Source: Lachnospiraceae bacterium
Lineage (GTDB): Bacteria > Bacillota > Clostridia > Lachnospirales > Lachnospiraceae
Length of the DNA stretch: 41,696 nucleotides
Direction of reading: 5' to 3'
Assembly (NCBI GenBank): GCA_024403435.1
Contig: JAKSRV010000005.1
Location: forward strand, 1 to 41,696
Part shown: positions 1 to 7,598 of the stretch, one piece after another
How positions within the stretch are numbered: position 1 is the stretch's first letter
Layout: each line of letters begins with the position of its first letter
Made by a program: the position numbers and the translations under genes
Notes under the pieces: model-generated
Database searches by the model: none
Seen by the model: only the letters and a program-made list of their open reading frames with translations
Told to the model about the DNA's origin: nothing

Positions 1-169
1 CTACGTCAAACTCGGTCTTCTCTTCTGCTGCTTCTGCAGGGCCTGCTGCTGCAACAACAACACCAGCTGCTGCTGAAACGCCGAACTCCTCCTCACAAGC
101 CTTTACAAGATCATTAAGCTCAAGTACGGTAAGACCCTTGATAACTTCGATAATTTCCTGAGTTGTCAT
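1..169 (-). CDS. rplL: 50S ribosomal protein L7/L12, N-terminal part (cut by window start)
   Basis: The first 56 codons of L7/L12, the flexible stalk protein of the large subunit that recruits translational GTPases. The visible residues [20 protein letters not shown] match the L12 N-terminal dimerisation domain, followed by an Ala/Gly-rich hinge ([15 protein letters not shown]), which is the usual layout. The ATG at 169 is preceded by GGAGG. It is the last visible gene of the rplJ-rplL pair. The C-terminal domain lies outside the window. Confidence 0.97.
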   Translation of the reverse strand, partial: MTTQEIIEVIKGLTVLELNDLVKACEEEFGVSAAAGVVVAAAGPAEAAEEKTEFDV

Positions 170-194
170 TTTAAATTTCCTCCATTAAATAATT

Positions 195-274
195 TGCACA
201 TTCTGTGCATCGATTCCATCTTCAATCCGAAGATGATTAATTGTTAAATAGTAGTTTTGCAATCTATTGATTGC
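195..274 (-). other. rplJ-rplL spacer with three short hairpins
   Basis: The 118-bp spacer between rplJ and rplL contains three perfect short inverted repeats: TGCACA/TGTGCA (195-209), CATCTTC/GAAGATG (217-235) and GCAATC/GATTGC (259-274). None has a T tract, so they are not intrinsic terminators. They may be RNA processing or stability elements that let rplL be expressed more than rplJ, as is known for this pair in other bacteria; that role is inference. Confidence 0.45.
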
Positions 275-287
275 GGTTCTCGATAAA

Positions 288-773
288 TTAAGCGTCCTTC
301 TCAGCGATCTGCTTAATAACACGAGCAAAGTTTGCAACAGGGCTCTGCATAGAACCGAGCAATCTTGAGAGGAGTGCCTCTCTTGAAGGGATGCTTGCGA
401 TCTGAGCCATTCCCTTTGCATCGTATACGTTACCTTCTACAACGCCGGCCTTGATCTCGAGCTTATCTGCCTTCTTTGCAAACTCAGCAATTACTCTTGC
501 GGGAGCAGTTGCATCAGTAGTAGAAATAGCTACTGCTGTAGGTCCATCAAGATACTCATCAAGTGCTGAAAACTCAGTACCTTCGAATGCTCTCTTGAGG
601 TAGGTGTTCTTGTATACCTTGTATACACATCCGGCCTCACGAAGCTTCTTACGAAGTTCGGTATCCTGAGCAACTGTAAGTCCACGGTAATCAACTGCAA
701 CTACAGTCTGTGCGCCCTTAATGTTCTCTGAAATTTCTGCTACAATAGGAGCTTTAATTTCAACTTTAGCCAT
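288..773 (-). CDS. rplJ: 50S ribosomal protein L10
   Basis: L10 anchors the L7/L12 stalk to 23S rRNA. The 161-aa product begins MAKVEIKAPIVAEISENIKG and carries the L10 core (VVVDYRGL-like segment VAVDYRGLT, YKVYKNTYLKRA), with normal family length of about 165 aa. A good Shine-Dalgarno (AGGAGG) lies just upstream. It follows an L10-type leader with an attenuator hairpin (827-945) and is followed by rplL, the standard autoregulated arrangement. Confidence 0.97.
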   Translation of the reverse strand: MAKVEIKAPIVAEISENIKGAQTVVAVDYRGLTVAQDTELRKKLREAGCVYKVYKNTYLKRAFEGTEFSALDEYLDGPTAVAISTTDATAPARVIAEFAKKADKLEIKAGVVEGNVYDAKGMAQIASIPSREALLSRLLGSMQSPVANFARVIKQIAEKDA

Positions 774-819
774 TTTTCTTTTTTCCTCCTTATAGAATTA
801 TGTCTTGCGACATATATTG

Positions 820-948
820 GGAGCCGAAAAAAACTCCCATACCGTTTTGCAACAGCATGGGAGATAAATGCTTCAATGAATAATAACATTCACCTCGGCT
901 GGATTTACACGGTTTCCCGCTACCTGCTGTCTTCGGCTTGGTATAAAA
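820..948 (-). ncRNA. Ribosomal protein L10 leader (autoregulatory RNA)
   Basis: The minus-strand RNA directly upstream of rplJ contains the hallmark segments of the L10 leader family: AGACAGCAGGUAGCGGG near 920-940, a CCAGCCGAGGUGAA segment near 888-903, and then a terminator hairpin at 827-863. In this family L10(L12)4 binds the leader and controls readthrough. The transcript should start near 950 from the promoter at 957-985. Identification is by motif reading; a covariance search with the Rfam L10 leader model would confirm it. Confidence 0.88.
827..863 (-). terminator. Attenuator terminator in the L10 leader
   Basis: Seven-bp stem CTCCCAT/ATGGGAG (834-840 with 857-863) followed on the minus strand by seven T residues (833-827). 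It sits at the end of the L10 leader, before the rplJ ribosome binding site, as expected for transcription attenuation. Confidence 0.85.
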
Positions 949-956
949 CCTTAACT

Positions 957-985
957 AAAATATCATTCACATAATACTTTGTCAA
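957..985 (-). promoter_or_regulatory. Sigma-A type promoter for rplJ-rplL
   Basis: TTGACA at 985-980, 17-bp spacer, TATTTT at 962-957 (minus strand). The predicted start near 950 fits the 5' end of the L10 leader. It lies only about 30 bp after the rplA stop codon, so rplJL can be transcribed separately from the rplK-rplA unit. Confidence 0.85.
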
Positions 986-1011
986 GTTTTATTTTTCCGA
1001 TAAACGAACAA

Positions 1012-1701
1012 TTAATACTTAGCTACGTTAACCTTTACGCCAGGGCCCATAGTGCTGGTAAGGGTAATGCTTCTAAGATACTGACCCTTAAGAGCTGAAG
1101 GCTTAGCCTTAACGATAGCTTCCATAAGTGCGTTGAAGTTCTCCTCAAGCTTCTCCTCTGAGAAAGAAGCCTTTCCTACGGGAACGTGTACGATGTTGCT
1201 CTTGTCAAGTCTGTACTCGATCTTACCGGCCTTGATGTCGTTAACTGCCTTAGTAACATCCATGGTAACAGTACCGGCCTTGGGGTTAGGCATGAGACCC
1301 TTAGGTCCGAGAACCTTACCAAGACGACCTACAACACCCATCATATCGGGAGTAGCAACAACAACGTCGAAGTCAAGCCATCCCTCGTTCTGAATCTTGG
1401 GAACGAGCTCTTCTCCACCTACAAAATCAGCACCTGCTGCCTGAGCTTCCTCGAGTTTAGCACCCTTGGCGATAACCAGTACTCTTACGGTCTTGCCGGT
1501 TCCGTTAGGGAGAACTACAGCTCCACGGATCTGCTGGTCAGCGTGACGTCCGTCACATCCGGTTCTGATATGTACTTCAATAGTCTCATCAAATTTTGCA
1601 GTTGCAGTCTTCTTTACAAGACCGATTGCTTCTGCGGGTTCATAAGCAGTAAGGCGATCAACAAGCTTTGATGCCTCAACATATTTCTTTCCGTGCTTCA
1701 T
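1012..1701 (-). CDS. rplA: 50S ribosomal protein L1
   Basis: L1 binds 23S rRNA at the E-site stalk and often represses its own operon. The 229-aa product has normal length and the conserved L1 segments [31 protein letters not shown] and [14 protein letters not shown] at 1701 is preceded by AGGAGG. It follows rplK after a 60-bp spacer that contains a small GGCAAA/TTTGCC hairpin (1726-1741). No clear terminator separates it from the rplJ promoter. Confidence 0.98.
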   Translation of the reverse strand: MKHGKKYVEASKLVDRLTAYEPAEAIGLVKKTATAKFDETIEVHIRTGCDGRHADQQIRGAVVLPNGTGKTVRVLVIAKGAKLEEAQAAGADFVGGEELVPKIQNEGWLDFDVVVATPDMMGVVGRLGKVLGPKGLMPNPKAGTVTMDVTKAVNDIKAGKIEYRLDKSNIVHVPVGKASFSEEKLEENFNALMEAIVKAKPSALKGQYLRSITLTSTMGPGVKVNVAKY

Positions 1702-1761
1702 TTTAATTTCCTCCTAGGTTCTAACGGCAAATTTCTTTGCCTCCCAATTCTTTTTTTAAGA

Positions 1762-2187
1762 TTAATCCTCTACAACGATTCCCATAGAACGTGCGGTTCC
1801 TGCGATCATGCTCATAGCAGCCTCAAGACTTGCAGCGTTAAGATCGGGCATCTTAAGCTCAGCGATTTCCTGAATCTTAGCCTTTGAAATCTTAGCAACC
1901 TTTGTCTTGTTAGGAACACCGGATCCACTCTTAATGTTGCAAGCCTTCTTAAGAAGAACTGCAGCAGGGGGAGTCTTAGTTACGAAGCTAAAGCTCTTAT
2001 CTGAGTATACGGTAATGATAACAGGGATAATGGTATCACCCTTATCTGCTGTCTTTGCGTTGAACTGCTTGGTGAACTCTACGATGTTAACACCCTTCTG
2101 TCCAAGTGCGGGTCCAACCGGGGGAGCAGGTGTTGCTTTTCCGGCGGGAATCTGTAATTTAATGTAGCCTTCTACTTTCTTTGCCAT
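1762..2187 (-). CDS. rplK: 50S ribosomal protein L11
   Basis: L11 forms the GTPase-associated region with 23S rRNA and is required for RelA-type stringent sensing. The 141-aa product has the expected length, the Pro-rich N-terminus ([20 protein letters not shown]) and the C-terminal RNA-binding domain ending in [13 protein letters not shown] strong AGGAGG site precedes the ATG. It lies downstream of nusG after a 136-bp structured spacer. Confidence 0.98.
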   Translation of the reverse strand: MAKKVEGYIKLQIPAGKATPAPPVGPALGQKGVNIVEFTKQFNAKTADKGDTIIPVIITVYSDKSFSFVTKTPPAAVLLKKACNIKSGSGVPNKTKVAKISKAKIQEIAELKMPDLNAASLEAAMSMIAGTARSMGIVVED

Positions 2188-2217
2188 GATGGCACCTCCT
2201 AAAAAATGTGGTTAGGC

Positions 2218-2286
2218 GTGCTCTCTGCGAGCACTCCCACGATACAACATGTCCTCGCGGACATTTATATAACGGAGAAATCTCCG
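2218..2286 (-). other. nusG-rplK spacer with three tandem hairpins
   Basis: Three short perfect hairpins follow one another upstream of rplK: GTGCTC/GAGCAC (2218-2234), ATGTCC/GGACAT with loop TCGC (2249-2264) and CGGAGA/TCTCCG (2273-2286). There is no U tract. This could be a leader recognised by L1 or L11, or a set of processing sites. I could not match it to a named leader family. Confidence 0.45.
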
Positions 2287-2323
2287 AGATATAACTGACT
2301 GCCACAGGTAACCGACGAATCGA

Positions 2324-2845
2324 TTAACCCATCTTTCTAACTTCAGCAAAGCTGATCTCAACGGGAGTCTCTCTTCCGAAGAGTTCTACATTGATAGTAG
2401 CGGTCTGCTTGCTGTAGTCAAGCTTCTGAACAACGCCGACTGTATCCTTCCAAACACCTACTACAACAGCAATGGTATCGCCTTCAGCGAAATCAATTGT
2501 AATATTGTCGGTATGGATTCCGAGGGGCTTCATTTCAGCTTCGGTAAGCGGAACGGGCTTGCTTCCCGGTCCTACGAAACCTGTAACACCACGTGTATTA
2601 CGGACAACGTACCAGGTCTCATCGTTCATATCCATATTTACAAGTACATATCCGGGGAAGAGCTTTCTTGAAACGGTCTTCTTTACACCGTTCTTAATCT
2701 CAACTACATCCTCCATAGGAACACGTACCTCGAGAATCTGCTCAGCAAGAGCCTTGTTGTTCTCGATGGTTTTCTCAATATCAACCTTTACCTTATTCTC
2801 ATAACCGGAATAAGTATGTACAACATACCATTTTGCCTCTGCCAT
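2324..2845 (-). CDS. nusG: Transcription termination/antitermination protein NusG
   Basis: NusG binds RNA polymerase and couples it to ribosomes or Rho. The 173-aa protein has the NGN domain first (AKWYVVHTYSGYENKVK, LFPGYVLVNMDM, VRNTRGVTGFVG) and a C-terminal KOW domain (residues about 120-173, EGDTIAVVVGVWKDTVGVV). An AGGAGG site precedes the ATG. It starts 10 bp after the secE stop, the conserved secE-nusG-rplK-rplA order. Confidence 0.98.
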   Translation of the reverse strand: MAEAKWYVVHTYSGYENKVKVDIEKTIENNKALAEQILEVRVPMEDVVEIKNGVKKTVSRKLFPGYVLVNMDMNDETWYVVRNTRGVTGFVGPGSKPVPLTEAEMKPLGIHTDNITIDFAEGDTIAVVVGVWKDTVGVVQKLDYSKQTATINVELFGRETPVEISFAEVRKMG

Positions 2846-2855
2846 GTTAACCCTC

Positions 2856-3080
2856 CTACTTTAATCCTAAGTTGGCAAGGAAGTTAACACCATTCTTGGC
2901 ACCAAAGTCAAGGATAGCAATAACTGCTCCAACTACGACTGAGATAATAACAACAGCAACCGACTGTTTGAAGGTAGTTTTTCTGTCAGGCCATGAGATT
3001 TTCTTGAATTCCATCTTTACGCCTTCAAAGAAGTTTGGTGAAGATGTCTTCTTGGTTTCCTTCTTAACGGATTCTTCCAT
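2856..3080 (-). CDS. secE: Preprotein translocase subunit SecE
   Basis: Small essential subunit of the SecYEG channel. The 74-aa form starts at the ATG at 3080 (MEESVKKETKKTSS), chosen because GGAGGT lies 4-5 nt upstream; an upstream in-frame TTG at 3098 would include that ribosome binding site in the coding region. The conserved amphipathic segment FFEGVKMEFKKISWPD is followed by one transmembrane helix (about residues 38-60). It lies between rpmG and nusG. Confidence 0.95.
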   Translation of the reverse strand: MEESVKKETKKTSSPNFFEGVKMEFKKISWPDRKTTFKQSVAVVIISVVVGAVIAILDFGAKNGVNFLANLGLK

Positions 3081-3104
3081 TACGACCTCCAAAATCAAAC
3101 AGAA

Positions 3105-3254
3105 TTACTTGGTTTCCTTGTGAAGAGTGTGCTTCTTGCAGAATCTGCAGTACTTCTTGATTTCCATACGGTCAGGCATGGTCTTCTTTTCCTTTGTAGT
3201 ATTGTAGTTGCGCTGCTTGCACTCTGTGCATGCGAGAGTAATCTTGGTACGCAT
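3105..3254 (-). CDS. rpmG: 50S ribosomal protein L33
   Basis: A 49-aa protein, [20 protein letters not shown] at the start and [17 protein letters not shown] at the end. It has two CxxC pairs (CTEC and CRFC), the zinc-binding form of L33. It uses a different frame from a longer overlapping reading frame. The ATG at 3254 follows a GGAGGAAGAAAA ribosome binding site. It is the first gene of the rpmG-secE-nusG-rplK-rplA unit. Confidence 0.96.
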   Translation of the reverse strand: MRTKITLACTECKQRNYNTTKEKKTMPDRMEIKKYCRFCKKHTLHKETK

Positions 3255-3362
3255 TTTTCTTCCTCCATGTTTGTTAATTCCTGCAGTCTTACAATTATCA
3301 TCGCTGCAGAACTACATTTTTTTCACACAAAAAATAGAGCTAAACGGACTGCTCACCCGACT

Positions 3363-3391
3363 AATATAGCATAGCCGGGTGAACTCGTCAA
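3363..3391 (-). promoter_or_regulatory. Strong promoter upstream of rpmG
   Basis: TTGACG (3391-3386), 17-bp spacer, TATATT (3368-3363) on the minus strand. The leader to rpmG would be about 100 nt. A 7-bp inverted repeat, TCACCCG (3353-3359) and CGGGTGA (3376-3382), is placed around the -10 element. Confidence 0.8.
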
Positions 3392-3449
3392 CGTATTTTT
3401 CTCTATTTTGAAAATAATTTTTCGCCGTAATATTCAGTGTTTATGCGGC

Positions 3450-5039
3450 CTATCCCAGATAATCGAACGGGTTCACTCTCACGCCGTTGATAATGATTTC
3501 AAAGTGCACGTGAGGTCCTGTAGAATTACCTGTGCTTCCGCTATAGGCAATTACCTGTCCCTGGTTTACGTACTGGCCCACGGTGCAGGCAAGACGGCTG
3601 TTGTGCGCGTATCTGGTCTGTCTTCCGTCAGGATGCTGAATGGTTACGCAATATCCGTATCCGCTCGCCCAACCTGAGTAAATAACAGTACCGCCGCTTG
3701 AAGCATATACAGGAGTACCTGTAGGAGTAGCCCAGTCAATACCCTGGTGATATGTACTTCCGATTCCTCCGGGCGATTTTCTGTATCCGAAGTATGATGA
3801 AATACGTCCTCCGTCGAGAGGCTTGATATATGTGGGAGGTACCTTGGTTCCTCGCTCCACAATCTTGGGCACCGCCTCAATAAGGATTTCCTCTGCCAGT
3901 GTGGTCTTTTCCTTCTCCTTGTCATTCACGTAACGGATATCCATAACCGCACGTCTGAAACCTGATGAAGGCTGCTGAATCACCTGGCTCTGAGTGGTGT
4001 ACCACTCATCATTATCTATATAGATAACAGGTTCATCATAAATCTCTTCTATATATACTCTCTCAATTCGCTCTATGTTGATTTCAGGTTCGGGAACCGT
4101 AATGGTCAAAATCTGTCCGATACGAATTGTTGAATTTACACTCTCAAGCACGCCGCTGTTCAATTCTACCAATGTCTGCATCGGTATATTTACAGCAAGT
4201 GAAATTCCGGAAAGAGTATCTCCCGCTTTTACCGTATACTCACCCGGAGTCTCCTGCTCCTTGGTGACATAATCAATAGCTTCCTGAAGATCTGTAACCT
4301 GAGTCTTTGGCAGATATCCCTCACTGATTTCCACATCTTCTATGAAACGCATAGATAAAACGCCGGTCTCATAATCCTCGAGCGCAATCTCTTCCTGCTC
4401 TACATTGCCATTCAGTCCGAGGTTTTCAAGATATGCCGCGAAACCTTCAACCGGAAGAAATCTGTCTTCTTCCTCAACCGGTTCCTCGTCGCTGTCTGTC
4501 TTGATTACCTGAGGGCATATTACCTTCAGATTATGGTTATCTCCGTATTCCAGCTCCACCACAAAGCTGCCGGTGCTGTCATACTTGTCTATCGCAGCCT
4601 GCAAAAGCTTTTGTGCCTCATCCAGGTTGTTGAGATTTACCATGTAATCTTCAATCTTTACCGTGCAGGATTTCTGGATGGTCTCCTTGATGGTTCCTCT
4701 GAGTACTTCCTGCATCGCCAACTGCACCGTCTCCTCATCGTCGACAGTACCGTAAATCATTTCCTCGCCCTCAACACGAAGCTCTCCGTTCATAAAAAGA
4801 AGTGTATTCTTTTCCTGAGCTACGCATCGTCTTGCTTCTATCAAAAGATGCTCGGCATTTTCGCCGTTTTCTATAATACCTACATAGTGGTCATTGACAT
4901 ATATACGGAAAACATTGTTTCCGGTATGTTCAAATTTGGTAAAGCCCTTCGTAAACATCATACATATAAATAATGTAACCAGCGATGTTATTACGAAAGC
5001 ACTCTTGTTTCTTTTATGTGTTACACGTACTTTTTTCAT
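3450..5039 (-). CDS. Membrane-anchored LysM / M23 peptidoglycan endopeptidase
   Basis: 529-aa cell-wall hydrolase. A short basic N-terminus and one hydrophobic segment (residues about 13-30) anchor it in the membrane. Residues about 267-315 form a LysM domain (YTVKAGDTLSGISLAVNIP). A linker of about 320-400 resembles a G5 region. A lysostaphin-type M23 domain fills 405-525, with zinc ligands H431 and D435 (HQGID) and H512 (HVHFE) and catalytic-site H479 and H510. All key residues are present, so it should be active on peptidoglycan cross-links. It stands alone with no visible terminator; the flavin-reductase gene ends 6 bp upstream of its start, suggesting co-transcription. Confidence 0.92.
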   Translation of the reverse strand: MKKVRVTHKRNKSAFVITSLVTLFICMMFTKGFTKFEHTGNNVFRIYVNDHYVGIIENGENAEHLLIEARRCVAQEKNTLLFMNGELRVEGEEMIYGTVDDEETVQLAMQEVLRGTIKETIQKSCTVKIEDYMVNLNNLDEAQKLLQAAIDKYDSTGSFVVELEYGDNHNLKVICPQVIKTDSDEEPVEEEDRFLPVEGFAAYLENLGLNGNVEQEEIALEDYETGVLSMRFIEDVEISEGYLPKTQVTDLQEAIDYVTKEQETPGEYTVKAGDTLSGISLAVNIPMQTLVELNSGVLESVNSTIRIGQILTITVPEPEINIERIERVYIEEIYDEPVIYIDNDEWYTTQSQVIQQPSSGFRRAVMDIRYVNDKEKEKTTLAEEILIEAVPKIVERGTKVPPTYIKPLDGGRISSYFGYRKSPGGIGSTYHQGIDWATPTGTPVYASSGGTVIYSGWASGYGYCVTIQHPDGRQTRYAHNSRLACTVGQYVNQGQVIAYSGSTGNSTGPHVHFEIIINGVRVNPFDYLG

Positions 5040-5045
5040 AACTGA

Positions 5046-5609
5046 CTATTTCTTCTTTACACTATAGCCAAAGGTACCGATTTTCTCTCCACAGGTAAGA
5101 TACTCACCATGTGAATACATTATCGGATCGGCCATTTCAAGACAAAACTTCCCCTTCTCATCCTTGTACTTCTCATCCGCATGCACCGCGAGCACCTCAG
5201 CAATGAACATGTCGTGGCTTCCGAGCGGAATCACCTGTGTCACTCGACACTCAATGTTGACCGGACTCTCCTCAATAAGCGGTGCCTTGACATACTCTGC
5301 CTTAGCCGGAGTCAGCTTCATCTCAGCGAATTTATCGACATCTCTTCCGCTTTTTACTCCGCAATAGTCGGTTGCATATGCAAGGTCCTTGGTGGTCAGA
5401 TTAATAACAAACTCGCCCGTTTCCTTAATTATATTGTAGGAATATCTCTCGGGTCTGACCGAAATAGAAACCATCGGAGGATTGGAACAAACCGTTCCCA
5501 CCCATGCGATAGTAATAATATTGGGTTTACCGTTGCTGTCTGCAACAGATACCATAACCGCCGGCAGCGGATAGAGCATATTGCCGGCTCTCCATAATTC
5601 TTTACTCAT
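5046..5609 (-). CDS. Flavin reductase-like (FMN-binding split barrel) protein
   Basis: 187-aa protein of the flavin reductase/flavoredoxin-like domain family. Typical features are the N-terminal PLPAVMVSVADSNGKPNIIT strand pair, AWVGTVCSNPPMVSISVRPERYSYN (flavin contact region) and GEFVINLTTKDL. The ATG at 5609 (MSKELWRAG) fits the family; an upstream TTG at 5639 lacks a ribosome binding site. It lies 6 bp before the M23 peptidase gene. Electron partner and substrate cannot be told from sequence. An ACCAATCGGTAA motif at 5635-5646 just upstream is also found at the cysK promoter. Confidence 0.82.
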   Translation of the reverse strand: MSKELWRAGNMLYPLPAVMVSVADSNGKPNIITIAWVGTVCSNPPMVSISVRPERYSYNIIKETGEFVINLTTKDLAYATDYCGVKSGRDVDKFAEMKLTPAKAEYVKAPLIEESPVNIECRVTQVIPLGSHDMFIAEVLAVHADEKYKDEKGKFCLEMADPIMYSHGEYLTCGEKIGTFGYSVKKK

Positions 5610-5694
5610 ATTTACACCGATAAATGATGTCAGCACCAATCGGTAACTTGTGCACCCAATTGGTTTCCATCAAAATCCCAACCAAACAACAAAA

Positions 5695-7131
5695 TCAGAA
5701 TATTCCGATCAAATTCAGTATCGAGAGAATCACTGAAATTGCAGACATCGCAGCCGCAACGATACAGTAAATCTTAACTCCCTTGAAGGAATTCTCAATA
5801 CTCTTGCCGCTCTCCTCAATCTTGTCTCCGAGAGGTGACAATTCATCCTTAACCGAAGCCTGAATATTCTTGTACAAACGTACGCCTTCCTTGTGAATGT
5901 TGTCCTCTGTGGGAACCTTCTCAAGAAGATCGTCCTGCAAAATCTTCAGCTGTTCACTGTTATTGTCGGAAAATTCAGCCAACTGAGAACTGGTAATTCC
6001 TGACAACTCAGCCATTTTGCTGTTTGTACTGTTGGCAAGTTCAGCAATCTGCTTGCCGGTAGACTCAGCAAAGCTTGCAAGCTGAGCATTGGTATTCTCA
6101 GAAAACTCTGCGAGTTTTGCATTAGTATTGTTAATAATCTCAGCGAGACGTGCATTGTTGTTTTCTGCCATCTCGGCGAGTTTGACATTAGTCGCCTCAG
6201 AAAAAGCTGCGAGCTGCTCACCGGTATTGGCAGCCATCTGCTCGAGTTGAGCATTGGTATTATCGGAGAGCTGTGCCAACTGCGCATTTGTATTTTCTGC
6301 AAGCTGTTCAAGCTGTGCATTGGTATTGTCGGAAAGCTGTGCCAACTGAACATTTGTATTTTCCGCAAGCTGCTCAAGCTGCGCGTTGGTTTCTGCCGAT
6401 AAAGCATCAAACTTTGCATTGGTTGATTCCGAGAGTTCTGTAAAACCTGCATTGGTTGACTCAGACAGTTCATTCAGCTTAGCATTGGTTGTCTCAGACA
6501 ATGCATTAAGTCCCGTATTGGTAGTCTCTGAAAGCTCATCCAATCTGGCGCTGGTATTATCAGCCAAATCATTCAGCATAGCGCTTGTATTATCGGAAAG
6601 CTCGCTGAGACGCGCATTTGCGGATACCAGCTGCTCATTGGCTGCGGTCAACTGCATTCCTGTTGTATTTGAAAATGCATCAAGTCTCTCATTGGTAGAA
6701 ACCGAAAAAGCATCAAACTTTTCACTCGTAGTACTTGAGAGAACATCAAGTCTTGCATTGGTCGAACTTGAAAATGCATCCAATCTCTCATTGGTCGCAT
6801 CTGAATATGCACCGATTTTCTCAGCTGTAGCTTTTGAATAATCCTCAAGCTGAATACCGGTATTCAAGGTAAGTTCTTCAAGCTGACTCTTAATCTCCTG
6901 CATATCAGCCTCTGACATTCCGGTATTTCCGGGAAGTGCCAAAGCGTTGATATTGGCTTCTATACTTCCTATCTCGCTGCATACCTGCTGCAGACGATCC
7001 AGACAATCTCTATATTCACTAACCTGTGCTCTGAGCAAGGTCATCTGCTCATTTTCAGCTTCTCCGTTGGCTCTGATAATCATCTCCTGAGCGCTGAGCT
7101 TCTGTGCAAGGGTATCCATTAATGTATCCAT
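5695..7131 (-). CDS. Tail-anchored protein of tandem 11-residue (hendecad) coiled-coil repeats
   Basis: 478-aa protein, not recognised as a named family. Residues about 100-400 consist of roughly 26 copies of an 11-residue unit of the type ARLDELSETTN or AQLEQLAENTN, matching 33-bp degenerate repeats in DNA (about 5930-6840). Hydrophobic positions follow a hendecad pattern, which predicts a long, nearly straight coiled coil. Residues 1-95 are also helical, and the extreme C-terminus (about 450-478) is a single membrane helix with no basic tail after it, so it is likely tail-anchored. ATG at 7131 is used because AGGAGG lies 6 nt upstream. A structural or spacer role at the membrane is inference. 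Confidence 0.8.
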   Translation of the reverse strand: MDTLMDTLAQKLSAQEMIIRANGEAENEQMTLLRAQVSEYRDCLDRLQQVCSEIGSIEANINALALPGNTGMSEADMQEIKSQLEELTLNTGIQLEDYSKATAEKIGAYSDATNERLDAFSSSTNARLDVLSSTTSEKFDAFSVSTNERLDAFSNTTGMQLTAANEQLVSANARLSELSDNTSAMLNDLADNTSARLDELSETTNTGLNALSETTNAKLNELSESTNAGFTELSESTNAKFDALSAETNAQLEQLAENTNVQLAQLSDNTNAQLEQLAENTNAQLAQLSDNTNAQLEQMAANTGEQLAAFSEATNVKLAEMAENNNARLAEIINNTNAKLAEFSENTNAQLASFAESTGKQIAELANSTNSKMAELSGITSSQLAEFSDNNSEQLKILQDDLLEKVPTEDNIHKEGVRLYKNIQASVKDELSPLGDKIEESGKSIENSFKGVKIYCIVAAAMSAISVILSILNLIGIF

Positions 7132-7182
7132 CAAATTCCTCCTATAAGAATAGGTAAATACGCATAATAAGGCACTATTCTG

Positions 7183-7211
7183 ATTTTATCATTTTTGATT
7201 ATGGCAGGCAA
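7183..7211 (-). promoter_or_regulatory. Candidate promoter for the hendecad-repeat gene
   Basis: TTGCCT (7211-7206), 17-bp spacer, TAAAAT (7188-7183) on the minus strand. The start would lie about 45 nt upstream of the ATG at 7131. Confidence 0.5.
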
Positions 7212-7334
7212 CCAATTAAGCCTATTATCGCACTTTTGTGCATTGTGCACAATTTTTCGTTCATTTTTTCGCTCTCATAGGTAATATTAACTACATATTA
7301 ACATTATGTTCATAGTTTGTTCATTTTTGGATGG

Positions 7335-7538
7335 TATAGTATTTCTTGTAAAGAACAGAGAACATTGTTAATTCGATCATTTTTTCATAATCGCCCGGGT
7401 ACCGCAAGGTATTCGGGCACTCCTCATTTAAACGGCTTTTTTCACGCCGCTTGTAAAAATTTCCAAGCTATCTACGCTTTATTGATATTTACAATTTGGC
7501 AACAAGAAAGCGACCTCTTTCGAGGTCGCTTTCTTCTG
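7335..7538 (+). ncRNA. Candidate plus-strand small RNA in the 467-bp gap
   Basis: The stretch 7132-7598 has no convincing gene. On the plus strand it shows an extended -10 element (TGGTATAGT, 7332-7340), a stable 11-bp hairpin with a GCAA tetraloop (7393-7418, including two G-U pairs), a small CGGC/GCCG hairpin near 7433-7450, and a perfect 14-bp terminator stem (7504-7535). This is the layout of an independent small RNA of about 190 nt. I do not recognise the family. No -35 box is obvious, and expression has not been shown. Confidence 0.35.
7504..7535. terminator. Perfect 14-bp terminator hairpin (bidirectional)
   Basis: AAGAAAGCGACCTC (7504-7517), four-base loop, GAGGTCGCTTTCTT (7522-7535). 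T-rich 3' arms occur on both strands. It can end the relQ-type gene on the minus strand and the candidate small RNA on the plus strand. Confidence 0.85.
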
Positions 7539-7598
7539 TTAATGTATTCCCCAACACATTATATCAGTCCAAGCCTATAGCTACGACAATCATTTTGA

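Noticed and set aside
3095..3301. 68-aa minus-strand frame over rpmG
   Set aside because: It is an out-of-frame reading of the L33 gene; the L33 frame has both CxxC motifs and a good ribosome binding site.
5946..6841. Several long open frames on both strands inside the hendecad-repeat gene
   Set aside because: They are by-products of the 33-bp periodic DNA; low-complexity translations with no ribosome binding sites.
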